The notes under the pieces were generated by a model, which had not been told where the DNA came from, did no database searches, and saw only the letters and a program-made list of their open reading frames with translations. Positions 40,000 through 49,833 of a DNA stretch of 64,000 bases are shown here, one piece after another (the stretch's first letter is position 1; each line of letters starts with the position of its first letter). The position numbers and the translations under genes were made by a program. The DNA comes from Argopecten irradians (lineage: Eukaryota; Mollusca; Bivalvia; Pectinida; Pectinidae), in the NCBI RefSeq assembly GCF_041381155.1, contig NC_091143.1, forward strand, positions 26,377,695 through 26,441,694. Reading direction: 5' to 3'.

Positions 40000-40365
40000 A
40001 TTTGTTTGTTTGTTTGGGACGTAAGGACGGTCTCCCATGTTTGTGGTGTGTTGCGTGTATGTTGTGCGAGGTGCGTGTTTTGGGAGACTGTGGTATATTC
40101 ATGTTGTGTCTTCTTGTAAAGTGGAACTGTTGCCCTTTTTACAGTGCTATATCACTGAAGCATGCCGCCGAATACACCAAGCAACACACCGCACCTGGTC
40201 ACATTATACTGACAACGGGAGAACCAGTCGTCCCATTCCCTGTATGCTGGGGGCCAAGCAGGGGAAGAAACTACCACTTTTATAGACTTTGGTGTGTGTC
40301 GGCCAGGGGACAGAACCCAAAGCCTTCCTCACAGGGGCGAACGCTCAACTCAATGTTGTATGACT
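40000..40365. mobile_element. SINE-family copy
   Basis: Begins after a TTTG run with GGGACGTAAGGACGG. Continues through GTGTTTTGGGAGACTGTGG, GCTATATCACTGAAGCATGC, CACATTATACTGACAACGG and TATAGACTTTGGTGTGTGTC, and ends near CTCACAGGGGCGAACGCTC. The shorter copy at 6042-6290 shares the same order. I recall this family as very abundant in scallop genomes. If the usual architecture holds, the head is on the right, so the element reads on the minus strand. Frames through it are not genes. Confidence 0.65.
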
Positions 40366-41516
40366 AACGGTTCAATTGGTCTCTTAGAGAGTTAGCCTAC
40401 TTATAATAATTTATAAATAATTCATAAATATAGCCATGCGTTTTGGACGAATGTAGTGCATTTTTTAATTTTTAGGAATGTTACAAATTTTTTTTTTTCT
40501 GACTTAGCTATTGAAAGAACAGATATACTTTTTGCATATAATTTTAGTATACTATCTGTACTACCGGGAGAATTTTGTTTTAACACATTTCTGGAGGTTT
40601 ATTGTGCGGTCGAATACACTGTGTTATAAGGCTTGAGTAGTGATTTTTTGTCATTTTCCGGTTGTTTTTCCCCTATACATGTAACATTATAGGGTTGTGT
40701 CATGAATGAGCAAAAATCTCGAAAACGAGCAGGTTTGGGAACAGTTTCTAACTCGACTGCTGCTTCAGAATAAATAGCTTAATTAAATTTTAGTTGAATT
40801 GATTTTTTTTTTCAAAAGTTTAGAAATACGTCATTTTCACTTTTCTTTGGTATACACTGACAATATAGTGAAAGTCTGAGGCCATATCATTGCAAGGGAG
40901 GTAACTCGAAAAGCTGTTTTAAAGACCTAATAAATATATCGTACATCACCTTTACGAATTATACACTGGTAATAAAAGACTATAGTAATGGGTCATCCTT
41001 GGGTTTTTAACATAAAATGAAGAGAGGAAAAGCCCAAGTAAACGGCAGTCGAATCACAATACAGGCCTACAGTATATTCTACAGTAAGTAACACGTGTCT
41101 GTGTCTCACAACGTTCCTTCACTATGCTAGGACCTACATATAACACTTTTTTAATAAGTGACGACATTTAAATGATATTATAAACTGGAAATATTAACAT
41201 ACAAACATGAGATATCAATATAATAAACTAGATATAGGCCCAGGTTCTACTGCTAGTACTGCTATAACAAATAATAAGCGTACATGACAAAACCTAAACA
41301 AAATTCATTTCTTGAAGGCTAAAGTAATCGATAACTTTGGTGCGGTATAATTCTAGTTTGAGAATTGCGTGTCTCAATTTAGAATGTTGATGAATAGCAT
41401 TCATAATTTCTTCAAAAAGTTTAATTTCATAACGGAAATTATATCTCTACGACTTAAAATAGAGCTAAATTTTGAAAATTCAATTTGGTGAAATTCCAGT
41501 TTTCAATGTGCATGAA
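40366..41516. other. AT-rich intergenic DNA, nothing seen
   Basis: No frame, repeat or RNA gene can be supported between the SINE copy and tRNA-Lys. Confidence 0.45.
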
Positions 41517-41589
41517 GCCCGCGTAGCTCAGTCGGTAGAGCATCAGACTTTTAATCTGAGGGTCTAGGGTTCGAGTCCCTACGTGGGCG
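41517..41589 (+). tRNA. tRNA-Lys(UUU)
   Basis: A 73-base cloverleaf. Acceptor GCCCGCG pairs with CGTGGGC (one G-T pair). The D arm is GCTCAGTCGGTAGAGC. The anticodon arm CAGAC-TTTTAAT-CTG reads anticodon TTT. The T arm is AGGGTTCGAGTCCCT, a consensus B box. A T run (TTTTTT) starts about 7 bp after the gene, suiting Pol III termination. It is the only non-Gln gene at this end of the plus array. Confidence 0.95.
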
Positions 41590-41959
41590 TGAAATTTTTT
41601 TCTTTTTTTTTTCTTATAATGAATGTTGTGTTCATATAACAAAAAAAAATATCGTTATTTTTTTTCAAATATTATTTACATTTGTATTATTTTTGTTCAA
41701 TAGAAGTTAAAACATACTTTCATATGATATCCGATATTTGAACAGTAGTTCAAATCGACGGTCAGTAAAAATATTGATATATTTATCATGTGTTCTTTGA
41801 AAGAATTTATGATAAACAATGTGCTAATGCAATATTTGATCAATGTCGTTATAGACTTAGTAACCATGGCACATTGTGTATACATAAACACCCGGTCTAT
41901 ATTTATCTACAGTTGTTGACCTCCTACGTATTGTACTCCATGCTATATCCGCAGACATC

Positions 41960-42036
41960 GGTTCTATGATGTAAAGGTAAGGGTTAGCACCCATGCTCTG
42001 AATCTTGCGATCCGAATTCAAATCTCGGTAGAACCT
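41960..42036 (+). pseudogene. degenerate tRNA-Gln(CUG-type) relic
   Basis: Recognisable from GGTTCTATG at the 5' end to CTCGGTAGAACCT at the 3' end. It has extra bases in the D region, a disrupted anticodon stem and changes in the T arm (GAATTCAAATCTC). TATATTTATCTACA, also found upstream of other CUG genes, precedes it. It is the oldest-looking member of the plus array. Confidence 0.85.
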
Positions 42037-42490
42037 TATAAATTGTTTTGAATCCCCATACGTGGTCATTGTCTTATTTTTATGTCGAGAGATTTCATGA
42101 CTAGATATGCTATCTATGTAACTTGTACTATGAATTGATTTATTTTATTCTAATACTTTCATTCGAGCCCGCTAAACCTGCCTATATTATTTTTTTTTGT
42201 ATAATATATACATGTAGTTAGCCAATAGAGTAGCGTAGTCCAAATCTGCCTTTAAGATATCGTGTTTTGATAGGTAATGCGAACTGACTATATTTTAGAA
42301 AAAACAGTAAATAGATAAATAATGCCTTAGAATAGCAGGTTTAGCGGACTGGGCCAAAACATTATACATCGGACAATCAAGTAACTCAAAGCCATTTATC
42401 ACAATCACCAAGCTATGGAGTTAACTTTTCCAATGTATAAGTATATAGATAACACTAATCTATATTTACCAGCATTTATATAAATACAAA

Positions 42491-42500
42491 CACGTCATCT
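42491..42500 (+). promoter_or_regulatory. conserved upstream motif CACGTCATCT of tRNA-Gln(CUG) genes
   Basis: CACGTCATCT lies about 50-60 bp upstream of all three plus-array CUG genes (42491, about 44744, about 46646), mostly after a TATATTTATCTACAA-type block. It could be an external Pol III promoter element or simply shared ancestry of the duplicated unit. Confidence 0.35.
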
Positions 42501-42546
42501 GATATAACACTGATAAAAATGCTTTGTGTAACACCGCAAATCAACC

Positions 42547-42618
42547 GGTCCTATGGTGTAATGGTTAGCACTCAGGACTCTGAATCCTGCGATCCGAGTT
42601 CAAATCTCGGTAGGACCT
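42547..42618 (+). tRNA. tRNA-Gln(CUG)
   Basis: Perfect cloverleaf with acceptor GGTCCTA/TAGGACC, so pair 4:69 is C-G where the minus array has T-A. Anticodon arm is CAGGA-CTCTGAA-TCCTG (anticodon CTG). A TTTT is about 10 bp after the gene. Confidence 0.95.
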
Positions 42619-43371
42619 GACCTTCTTTTATGATTTATTTTTTATTCTCCCTCTGTTTTTTTTTCTTTGGCAGCTAACAACAGATACAACGTTTACTAAT
42701 TACTCGACAAGAGTAATATTATGACGTAAATGTACAATAGTATTTTCATATTGAACCACGAGATAGCACGAACTGTGTTGATTTAAACATATTTTATTTG
42801 CACGTTTTATACAAATGGGATTAGACACTAGTTGTAAACTTATAATCCGTCTTCTCCCGTAAAAAGAATGATGATATATACATATGACCGAAAATATTAA
42901 ACAAAATGATGATTGAATAACGCACAAAACTAGCTTTGAGATAAAATTTACAATGAAGTTCAAGCATGATGAAAATTTCTCTGTACCCCCATGTCTTTAT
43001 AAAATAAAATTACTGTAATTAACAGAATTAATTTGTAAATAACATCATTAAATGAATCAAATGTCAAATATTAGAAACACACTTTCGTTCAAAGTACAAG
43101 AAAGTATAGTAATAGATACATTCAACAGTAAATTTATATAGGATCCATTGAGTTAACTCCTAGTACATGTATATGTATCAGAATTGAAAAATTACGACTG
43201 CTGGTTAGTAAGTTATTAAATGTGTTAATCAGTTCCCTCATCAATGATCTGGTGAATAGACACGTCATATGTAAAGTAAAAGTACAGTATACCTAACACT
43301 ACTCACTCACTGACAGGTAGATGTCTATATTTAGACAATCAACTCACACGATATTTATAGATAAATATGTT

Positions 43372-43443
43372 GGTTCTATGGTGTAATGGTTAGCACTCTG
43401 GACTTTGAATCCAGCGATCCGAGTTCAAATCTCGGTAGAACCT
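43372..43443 (+). tRNA. tRNA-Gln(UUG)
   Basis: Acceptor GGTTCTA/TAGAACC, anticodon arm CTGGA-CTTTGAA-TCCAG (TTG) and consensus A and B boxes. Sequence is identical to the minus-array UUG genes despite opposite orientation and unrelated flanks. TTTTTT starts about 12 bp after the gene. Confidence 0.95.
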
Positions 43444-44793
43444 GTATATTCCTTTTTTCTTGATTCATTTTCGAAGAACACAGAGAAAATATCTGTAATT
43501 GACGTTTTAAGGACCCAAAAATTTGGTTTCACATGTTTGTAATTTTATTTCAAATTCATTTTGATGTTTTCCAGCTTGGAACAACGAATGATCAAATGAT
43601 GTATTAATTAAAAAAAGAAAGTGTCCAATTTAAGTCTCTCTGCATTTGTGGTCTAAGCAATAAGTTCACTTGAGTGAATGTTCAACGATCCTTATAAATA
43701 AAGACACACAAACCCATAGCGTCATGCCCCTGTGGGCGTGGTGCTATATCACTTACTACGCGTCACTACGCGAGGTGATGTCCAATGTCACAAAGGAATC
43801 GGGTGTTAATTGTGGTAATTTAATGAAAGTACATCGAAATCAGAAATTAGGAATTTAAATTGCAATTATATCTTCATTTTCAATGACGATTTTTTTTTCT
43901 TTTGCACTCATTTAGCATGGATGCAGTGATAAACAGAAAATATTATCCAAATATGGATGATAACGAAATATCTTTCCTAGTCATTTATCTAATGTTTACA
44001 TCAATGACTTTATATTGCATTACATAATAATAGTAACTTGCTTTTAAATTTGTTTAGGTATATGTTTTGAAAAAAAAAAGTCACACAATACTGAAATCCT
44101 TTTCTCGTAAGACAACGTATTACGGACTTTTTTAAATCCTTCATTGGACGTTATACATCTGTTTTATGTTTAAATGATATATGGGTGTGAAATAATCAGA
44201 AGTGATAAGAGAAGAAATTCTCCATAAACTTTACTATTTCTTGATTGAAAATCCCTAATCTATTAATTTACCAAATTTCTCTTCTAGAATTGAGACAAAT
44301 TTTGATTATGTTAAAAGAAATGAGTCGTTTTTTTTGCAATATCTAATTATCTTTTAATCTTCAGTTATTATTATAATATTGTATTCCATATTATTTCTAA
44401 ACGTTTTTTTTAAATGTTTATCAGACCAATATTTTCATGAAATTAATTCCCAAATAATACATTTTATATAGCATTTTTGATGAAAAACCGGAAGTGGGTG
44501 AAATCAATTCCGTTCAAATATTGAACCAATAATACTTATGAAGAAAGGGTCTGATTTGGTTGACAATTGATTTTCAGATATTTGTTTTATATATTTTGTA
44601 TCATGTATTTTGTTCTTGGATACAGCTATGATACTCGATAGTATGTGATATTTATTTTAAAAATATATAATACAACGATATAATAGACATTATCTATATA
44701 ATTATATAGCCTATGCCTATATTTATCTACAACCACGTCATCTAATAATACACCGATCGAAAAAGTTTATTCGGTAACAAACGTGGCACAACC

Positions 44794-44865
44794 TGTCCTA
44801 TGGTGTAATGGTTAGCACTCAGGACTCTGAATCCTACGATCCGAGTTCAAATCTCGGTAGGACCT
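44794..44865 (+). tRNA. tRNA-Gln(CUG), decaying copy
   Basis: Same family as 42547 but the first base is T, breaking pair 1:72. The anticodon stem reads CAGGA/TCCTA, a C-A mismatch at 27:43. Internal promoter boxes remain consensus, so transcription is possible, but processing or charging is doubtful. It is best treated as a likely early pseudogene. Confidence 0.75.
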
Positions 44866-45083
44866 GACCTTCTTTATTAATTTATTTTTATCCTCTCTCG
44901 TTTGTTTGTTTTTTCTTTTGGCAGCTAACAAGAGATACAACGTTTACTAATTACTCGACAAGAGCAATGTTATAAAGTGCATGTAGATGTACAATAGTAT
45001 TTTCATGTTGAACCACGAGATAGCACGAACTGTGTTAATCAGTTCATTCATCAATGATCTTGTGAAAAGACACGTCATATATG

Positions 45084-45131
45084 TAAAGTAACTCACTGAC
45101 AGATATGTAAAGTAACTCACTGACAGATAAA
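45084..45131. repeat. 25-bp direct repeat within duplicated unit 2
   Basis: ATGTAAAGTAACTCACTGAC followed by AGATA occurs twice in a row, in the 5' flank of the UUG gene at 45182. Confidence 0.8.
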
Positions 45132-45181
45132 TATCTATATTTAGAAAATCAAGTGACACGACATTTATATATAAAGATATT

Positions 45182-45253
45182 GGTTCTATGGTGTAATGGT
45201 TAGCACTCTGGACTTTGAATCCAGCGATCTGAGTTCAAATCTCGGTAGAACCT
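45182..45253 (+). tRNA. tRNA-Gln(UUG)
   Basis: Intact cloverleaf with anticodon TTG. One T-stem change (CTGAG/CTCGG) leaves a T-G wobble at 50:64, which is tolerable. A strong T run of about 17 bases starts 6 bp after the gene. Confidence 0.9.
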
Positions 45254-45540
45254 GTAATTTTTTTTTTTTTTTTACAAGAACACAGAGAAAATATATGTAA
45301 TTCCTAATTGACGTTTTAAGGACTCAGAAATTGGGTTTTACAAATTCATTTTGATGTTTTCCAGCTTGGAACAACGAATGATCAAAGGATGTATTAATTT
45401 TAAAAAGTGTACAATTTAAGTCTCGCTGCATTTGTCGTCTAACCAATAAGTTCACTTGATGTGAATGTTCAGTGATCCTTATAAATAAAAACACACAAAC
45501 CTATAGCTTCATGCCCCTGTGGGCGTGGTGCTACGCCACT

Positions 45541-46168
45541 AATTTCATATTTTATTCCACTCTCAGACATACAAGTAAGTAACATGAAGTCAATATACAT
45601 AATAAAAACATGCAAGTATATTGGGCACATAGCGTGACAGTGCATTACAATATGTATTAGTGATGTACATATTCAATCAATAGTTTTTCAATATTTTTTA
45701 AAAAACTTACATATATTTGTCAGAACAGTTATGTTACATATAATAAACAGGCCTTTCATTTTGATAACACTATGGTTTCTATAATAGTAACTTAGTATAT
45801 ACTTTTCTCGTAAACGTTTCACCATTTCATTACTGCATTGAAACAAATAATGATATTCGTTTCCAATATCAGTAAAACATAGATTACAAGTTCTATTTAC
45901 TTCAGGGGTCCCAGTTCTATAGGTAAGTGCATGTTCGAGGTTCTGAATTTTATGATGATTTATCTATTTATTGGCTTTAATTTCACAAGATACTTTTCAA
46001 ATTCAAAATACAATATATTTCGCCATCAAAGCTATTATTAGAGTTATCTCCCTTGTTTAAATTTTTGAAATAATCATACAAATCGTCTATGGATTTATAA
46101 ATAATATTTTGTTTACTAGTCCCGTCAATTTTATTGAGGATATTCCAAAATGTTCTGGGCTCTGGGCT
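45541..46168 (-). mobile_element. internally deleted LINE (non-LTR) fragment
   Basis: Read on the minus strand, the right part (about 46168-45985) encodes a linker peptide with FWNILNKIDG and YDYFKNLNKG, typical of the region between endonuclease and reverse transcriptase. The left part (about 45955-45688) encodes a C-terminal tail with CNLCF, NEYHYLFQC and a basic REKYI stretch, the CCHC-like tail found in many LINEs, ending at a TGA at 45688-45690. The reverse-transcriptase region between them is missing. The 3' end carries AATAAA just before the junction. The piece interrupts the tandem tRNA unit between GTGGTGCTACGCC and CTACGCGAGGTGATG. CTAAT at both junctions may be a short target duplication. 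Confidence 0.75.
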
Positions 46169-46704
46169 AATACTACGCGAGGTGATGTCCAAAGGATGTC
46201 ACAAAGGATTCGGGTGTTAATTGTGGTAATTCAATGAAAGTACATCGAAATCAGAAATTAGGAATTATATCTTCATCTTCAATGACGATTGTTTTTCTTT
46301 TGCACTCATTTAGCATGGATGCAGTGATAAACAGAAATATTATCCAAATATGGATGATAACGAAATATCTTTCCTAGTCATTAAACATTTTTGATGAAAA
46401 ACCGGAAGTGGGTGAAATCAATTCGTTCAAATATTGAACCAAAAACTACTTATGAAGAAAGGGCCTGATTTGGTTGACAATTGATTTTTAGATATTTTTT
46501 TTTATATATTTTGTATCATGTATTTTGTTCTTGGATACAACTATGATACTCGATAGTATGTTATATTTATTTTAAAAATACATTATACAACGATATGATA
46601 GACATGATCTATATATATATCCTATGCCTATATTTATCTACAAACACGTCATCTAATAATAGACCGATCCAAAAAGTTTATTCGGTAACACATGTGGCGC
46701 AACC

Positions 46705-46776
46705 GGTCCTATGGTGTAATGGTTAGCACTCAGGACTCTGAATCCTGCGATCCGAGTTCAAATCTCGGTAGGACCT
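46705..46776 (+). tRNA. tRNA-Gln(CUG)
   Basis: Identical to the gene at 42547, with perfect GGTCCTA/TAGGACC acceptor and anticodon CTG. TTTTTTTT starts 4 bp after the gene. It starts the third, incomplete copy of the duplicated unit. Confidence 0.95.
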
Positions 46777-46869
46777 GGATTTTTTTTCTTTTTACTTTTT
46801 TTTTTATTCATATTCCAACATATTTCAACATTTACTGGCAACTTTAAAAACAATGTATATATAATATAT

Positions 46870-47674
46870 ATATGGGACAAGGAAGTAATTCCAGCCGTGT
46901 GGACAAAAAGAAATTGTCAAATTTTCGAGGCGATCTGCCCCATTATCAAAACATACAAAACGAACACGATTACATAATAGGATATGCGGGACAAAGTAGA
47001 CAGATATTTAACTATACAGCACAATGGAGCGCAATTTACCCTTCGGCAAGTGGCAGCCGAAGGCCGAATCTATATATGTGTAATATTTAAAGAGTTATAT
47101 ATACATTTGCAATGTCATTGTATTTGAATAATAAATGTTTTCGGATCAAATGTTGTTGGTGTGACTTCTCCAAAAGGTATCCAAAATATTTCCATATTTA
47201 ATGTAACCGTGATAACAGAAATTGTGTTAATATCTTTCTTCGAATTCTTTTGTGTAAAAGAAATGCCCGGCAAGAAAAACCCCGATATGCATGACTAACA
47301 CAGTTCTAATGGTATCAATACTTAAAATAAGACTTGTATACTTAAAAGTTCACGATAACATAGTTCAAGGACCCTTATAATTAAACATACACTAACTCCT
47401 CCGGAAAGGTCGGCCCCCAAGCCCCTGTGGACATGTTCAAGTACCAGCTGCAACAGCTATACGCACAATATACATAACTACACACATGTAGTGGGGTGTC
47501 ATAACCAAAAGAAATGTTTTATTTTCCAATGTTATTGAAATCCCCACACCGTTACGTAATGGTATATATGATATGACGTCATAATACAGTAAGTAGCTTG
47601 GACGCCTTAATGATGCCCGGGAGCTCTGGTAACGTTAGCGGCGAAATACTTCATGAAGGTTTTTTCTTGATAAA
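46870..47674. other. spacer after third tRNA-Gln(CUG); small frame not accepted
   Basis: A 72-codon plus frame at 46872-47090 begins MGQGSNSSRVDKK. Its first part (ATGGGACAA-GAAGTAATTCCA-CCGTGTGGACAAAAA) recurs at about 49428 in a non-open context, so it is a duplicated non-coding piece. A TGACGTCA octamer is at 47574-47581. Confidence 0.45.
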
Positions 47675-47997
47675 ATATGTAATAGATGTACAAAGAACAT
47701 TTTTATGAACATTCTACATATATGTGTGTGTTTTAACATACAAATAATATGAAGTTAAGCGCATGCCTTAACAGTCACATGGAGATGGTATGAATAATAG
47801 ATACTGATTAACTTAATAACAGGTTGTAGTATTTAGGTATTCAAGAGGAATAAATCATGATTTATTATTTTTATAAATGCACTTTTTTTTCTTTTAAGAA
47901 AATAGAAATTTTTGGACGACGGGACTTCTTTAATGTAGATCGTATTGTGTCTTGATATTGAAGGTAGGTAATTCCTTCTTTCATTAAAATAATAGTC

Positions 47998-48107
47998 TGC
48001 TCCGGGTGAGGATCGAACTCACAACCTCCGCATTCCTCGTCCTGTGTCAAGCACAGGGAAGGTACTGTCTATAAGTACGGCGCGCTAACCGATTGTGCCA
48101 CCGGAGC
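47998..48107 (-). tRNA. tRNA-Ile(UAU) with intron
   Basis: On the minus strand the gene reads GCTCCGGTGGCACAATCGG at its start and CCTCACCCGGAGCA at its end. Anticodon arm is CCGTA-CTTATA, an intron of about 36 bases, then A-TGCGG. The anticodon TAT decodes AUA. The intron sits after base 37, the canonical position, and contains a CCTGTG/CACAGG hairpin. The mature length is 74 bases. tRNA-Ile(UAU) genes are intron-bearing in many animals, which supports the call. Confidence 0.95.
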
Positions 48108-48123
48108 GACTTGAATACCACAC

Positions 48124-48194
48124 ATGTCTTACTGAGATTTGAACTCGGATCGCAGGATTTATAGTCCTGATTGTAACAATTACACTTTATGACC
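48124..48194 (-). pseudogene. tRNA-Gln relic, altered anticodon
   Basis: A 71-base relic of the tRNA-Gln family, 16 bp from tRNA-Ile. The T arm and anticodon stem (CAGGA/TCCTG) persist. The acceptor is mispaired, the D arm is shortened and the anticodon loop reads CTATAAA, so the anticodon position holds ATA. It is unlikely to be functional. Confidence 0.85.
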
Positions 48195-48320
48195 ATAACA
48201 CAAATATTCTTTATCAGCGGTATAGCATAGGAACCTCATCTGTTGATGATACAGTTGTATTACTATTGTCAATGCTGAGTTTATTCGATTTTATTTCGTT
48301 TGTAACTCGCGATGACAGTA

Positions 48321-48522
48321 AATGTACACTGTAAACTTTAAGGGTTAACTTAATCAATTTATGGTGTTTTTAAAGTGTAACTTAACACAAATATCGGTGT
48401 AAAAAACCCGGTACCACCGTTCCTGGTGTAAAGTTAATCCAAACAATGAAAAGTGTATTGTTTACCCAAATTTGGTGTAACTTCAATCCACAGTTGGTGT
48501 AAGTGTGCAACGTTACACAAAC
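48321..48522. repeat. junction block with repeated GGTGTAA words
   Basis: Present only between the two tRNA-Ile duplicates. Begins TGTACACTGTAAAC and holds several GGTGTAA or AGTGTAA words with intervening TTAATCC / TTCAATCC. It may be a diverged MITE or satellite-like insertion. Clean inverted ends are not seen. Confidence 0.5.
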
Positions 48523-48877
48523 ATATGTAATAGATGTACAAAGAACATTTTTATGAACATTCTACATATACGTGTGTGTTTTAACATACAAATAATATGA
48601 AGGTGTTTTAACATACAAATAATATGAAGTTAAGCGTTAACAGTCACATGGAATTGGTATGAATGATAGATACTGATTATCTATATACCTGCAACAGGTT
48701 GTAGTATTTAGGTATTCAAGAGAAATAATCATGATTTATTATTTTTATAAATGCACATTTTTTTCTTTTGATAAAATAGGAGTTTTTGGACACCGGGACT
48801 TTTTAAATGTAGTTCGTATTGTGTCTTGTTATTGAAGGTACATGTAGGTAATACCTTCTTTCATTAAAATAATAGTC

Positions 48878-48987
48878 TGCTCCGGGTGAGGATCGAACTC
48901 ACAACCTCCGCATTCCTCGTCCTGTGTCAAGCACAGGGAAGGTACTGTCTATAAGTACGGCGCGCTAACCGATTGTGCCACCGGAGC
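48878..48987 (-). tRNA. tRNA-Ile(UAU) with intron, second copy
   Basis: All 110 bases, including the intron of about 36 bases, match the copy at 47998-48107, while the flanks have diverged. Structure and anticodon are as described for that copy. Confidence 0.95.
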
Positions 48988-49003
48988 GACTTGAATGCGT
49001 TAT

Positions 49004-49074
49004 ATGTCTTACTGAGATTTGAACTCGGATCGCAGGATTGGTAGTCCTGAGTGTAACAATTACACTATATGACC
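49004..49074 (-). pseudogene. tRNA-Gln relic, anticodon position ACC
   Basis: Partner of the relic at 48124. The anticodon loop reads CTACCAA, so the anticodon position holds ACC (a glycine anticodon if functional). Acceptor and D-arm defects are shared with the partner, so the relic was already broken before duplication. Confidence 0.85.
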
Positions 49075-49833
49075 ATAACACAAATATTCTTTATCAGCGG
49101 TATAGCATAGGAACCTCATCTGTTGATGATACAGTTGTATCACTATTGTCAATGCTGAGTTTATTCGATTTTATTTCGTTTGTAACTCGCGATGACAGTA
49201 ATTGTAAGAAAGCCGATTGGGGTAGTAACTGTGATCGCAACCAAATATGATAATAAAACATGTTATACATGTGTATGTACGTAAAATTGTATTTTGTATA
49301 CTGTTATAAATGGTATAAATATACATAAATTAGGGTCAAAGAAGTAATATCAACAGGATTTTCCAGATGACACGGGATCCTATCAAACGTAAGTCTGTAG
49401 GATACGAATAACTTCAAATGGTAAATATGGGACAAGAAGTAATTCCAACCGTGTGGACAAAAATAATGAAAAAAATGAAAGAAGACACATATGTAACAGC
49501 ATAAATTTTATATATACATGTAATCAGTATAATTCTTGAGACGCATCGGTAATATTATGTTTCCATTTTCATTTTTACGGATTATCGAATCAATATGATG
49601 CTTGAAACTAACAATCGTATTACAACTGTCCGATTATAACAATATACATGTTTAAAGAACAACACTCCGATATTGATAAATAAGGACGCTTCATGTCAAT
49701 CAGTCATTCCCTTGGGGCAAAGGGCACACATGACACATGTAAACGATTAACAAGTATGTGTACTACGTCATACAGGTGAATTACCTACATATGTATATTG
49801 AAAGATTAACCTTACTGTCACATTCATATCTAG

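Larger units (their letters stand above)
42440..46780 (+). repeat. tandem duplication of a tRNA-Gln(CUG)+(UUG) unit
   Basis: Unit 1 runs from about 42440 to 44690 and unit 2 from about 44690 to 46600. A third copy begins at about 46600 and holds only the CUG gene. Shared blocks include GGCAGCTAACA, GTTTACTAATTACTCGACAA, ACCACGAGATAGCACGAACT, GCCCCTGTGGGCGTGGTGCT and AAAACCGGAAGTGGGTGAAA. Unit 1 has about 440 extra bases at 42780-43222 relative to unit 2. Unit 2 has a LINE insertion at 45541-46168. Confidence 0.85.
47675..49205. repeat. tandem duplication of about 850-880 bp carrying tRNA-Ile and a tRNA-Gln relic
   Basis: Copy 1 runs from about 47675 to 48320 and copy 2 from about 48523 to 49205. 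Both carry ATATGTAATAGATGTACAAA, the minus-strand tRNA-Ile, a tRNA-Gln relic and AGCATAGGAACCTCATCTG. Flanks differ by scattered substitutions and small indels. A separate block of about 200 bp (48321-48522) fills the junction. Confidence 0.9.

Noticed and set aside
40002-40367. 121-codon plus frame with several cysteines
   Set aside because: It lies wholly in a SINE-family repeat on the strand opposite to the element's likely reading direction.
46872-47090. 72-codon plus frame beginning MGQGSNSS, resembling a small basic protein
   Set aside because: Its first part recurs at about 49428 in a context that is not open, which points to duplicated non-coding flank.
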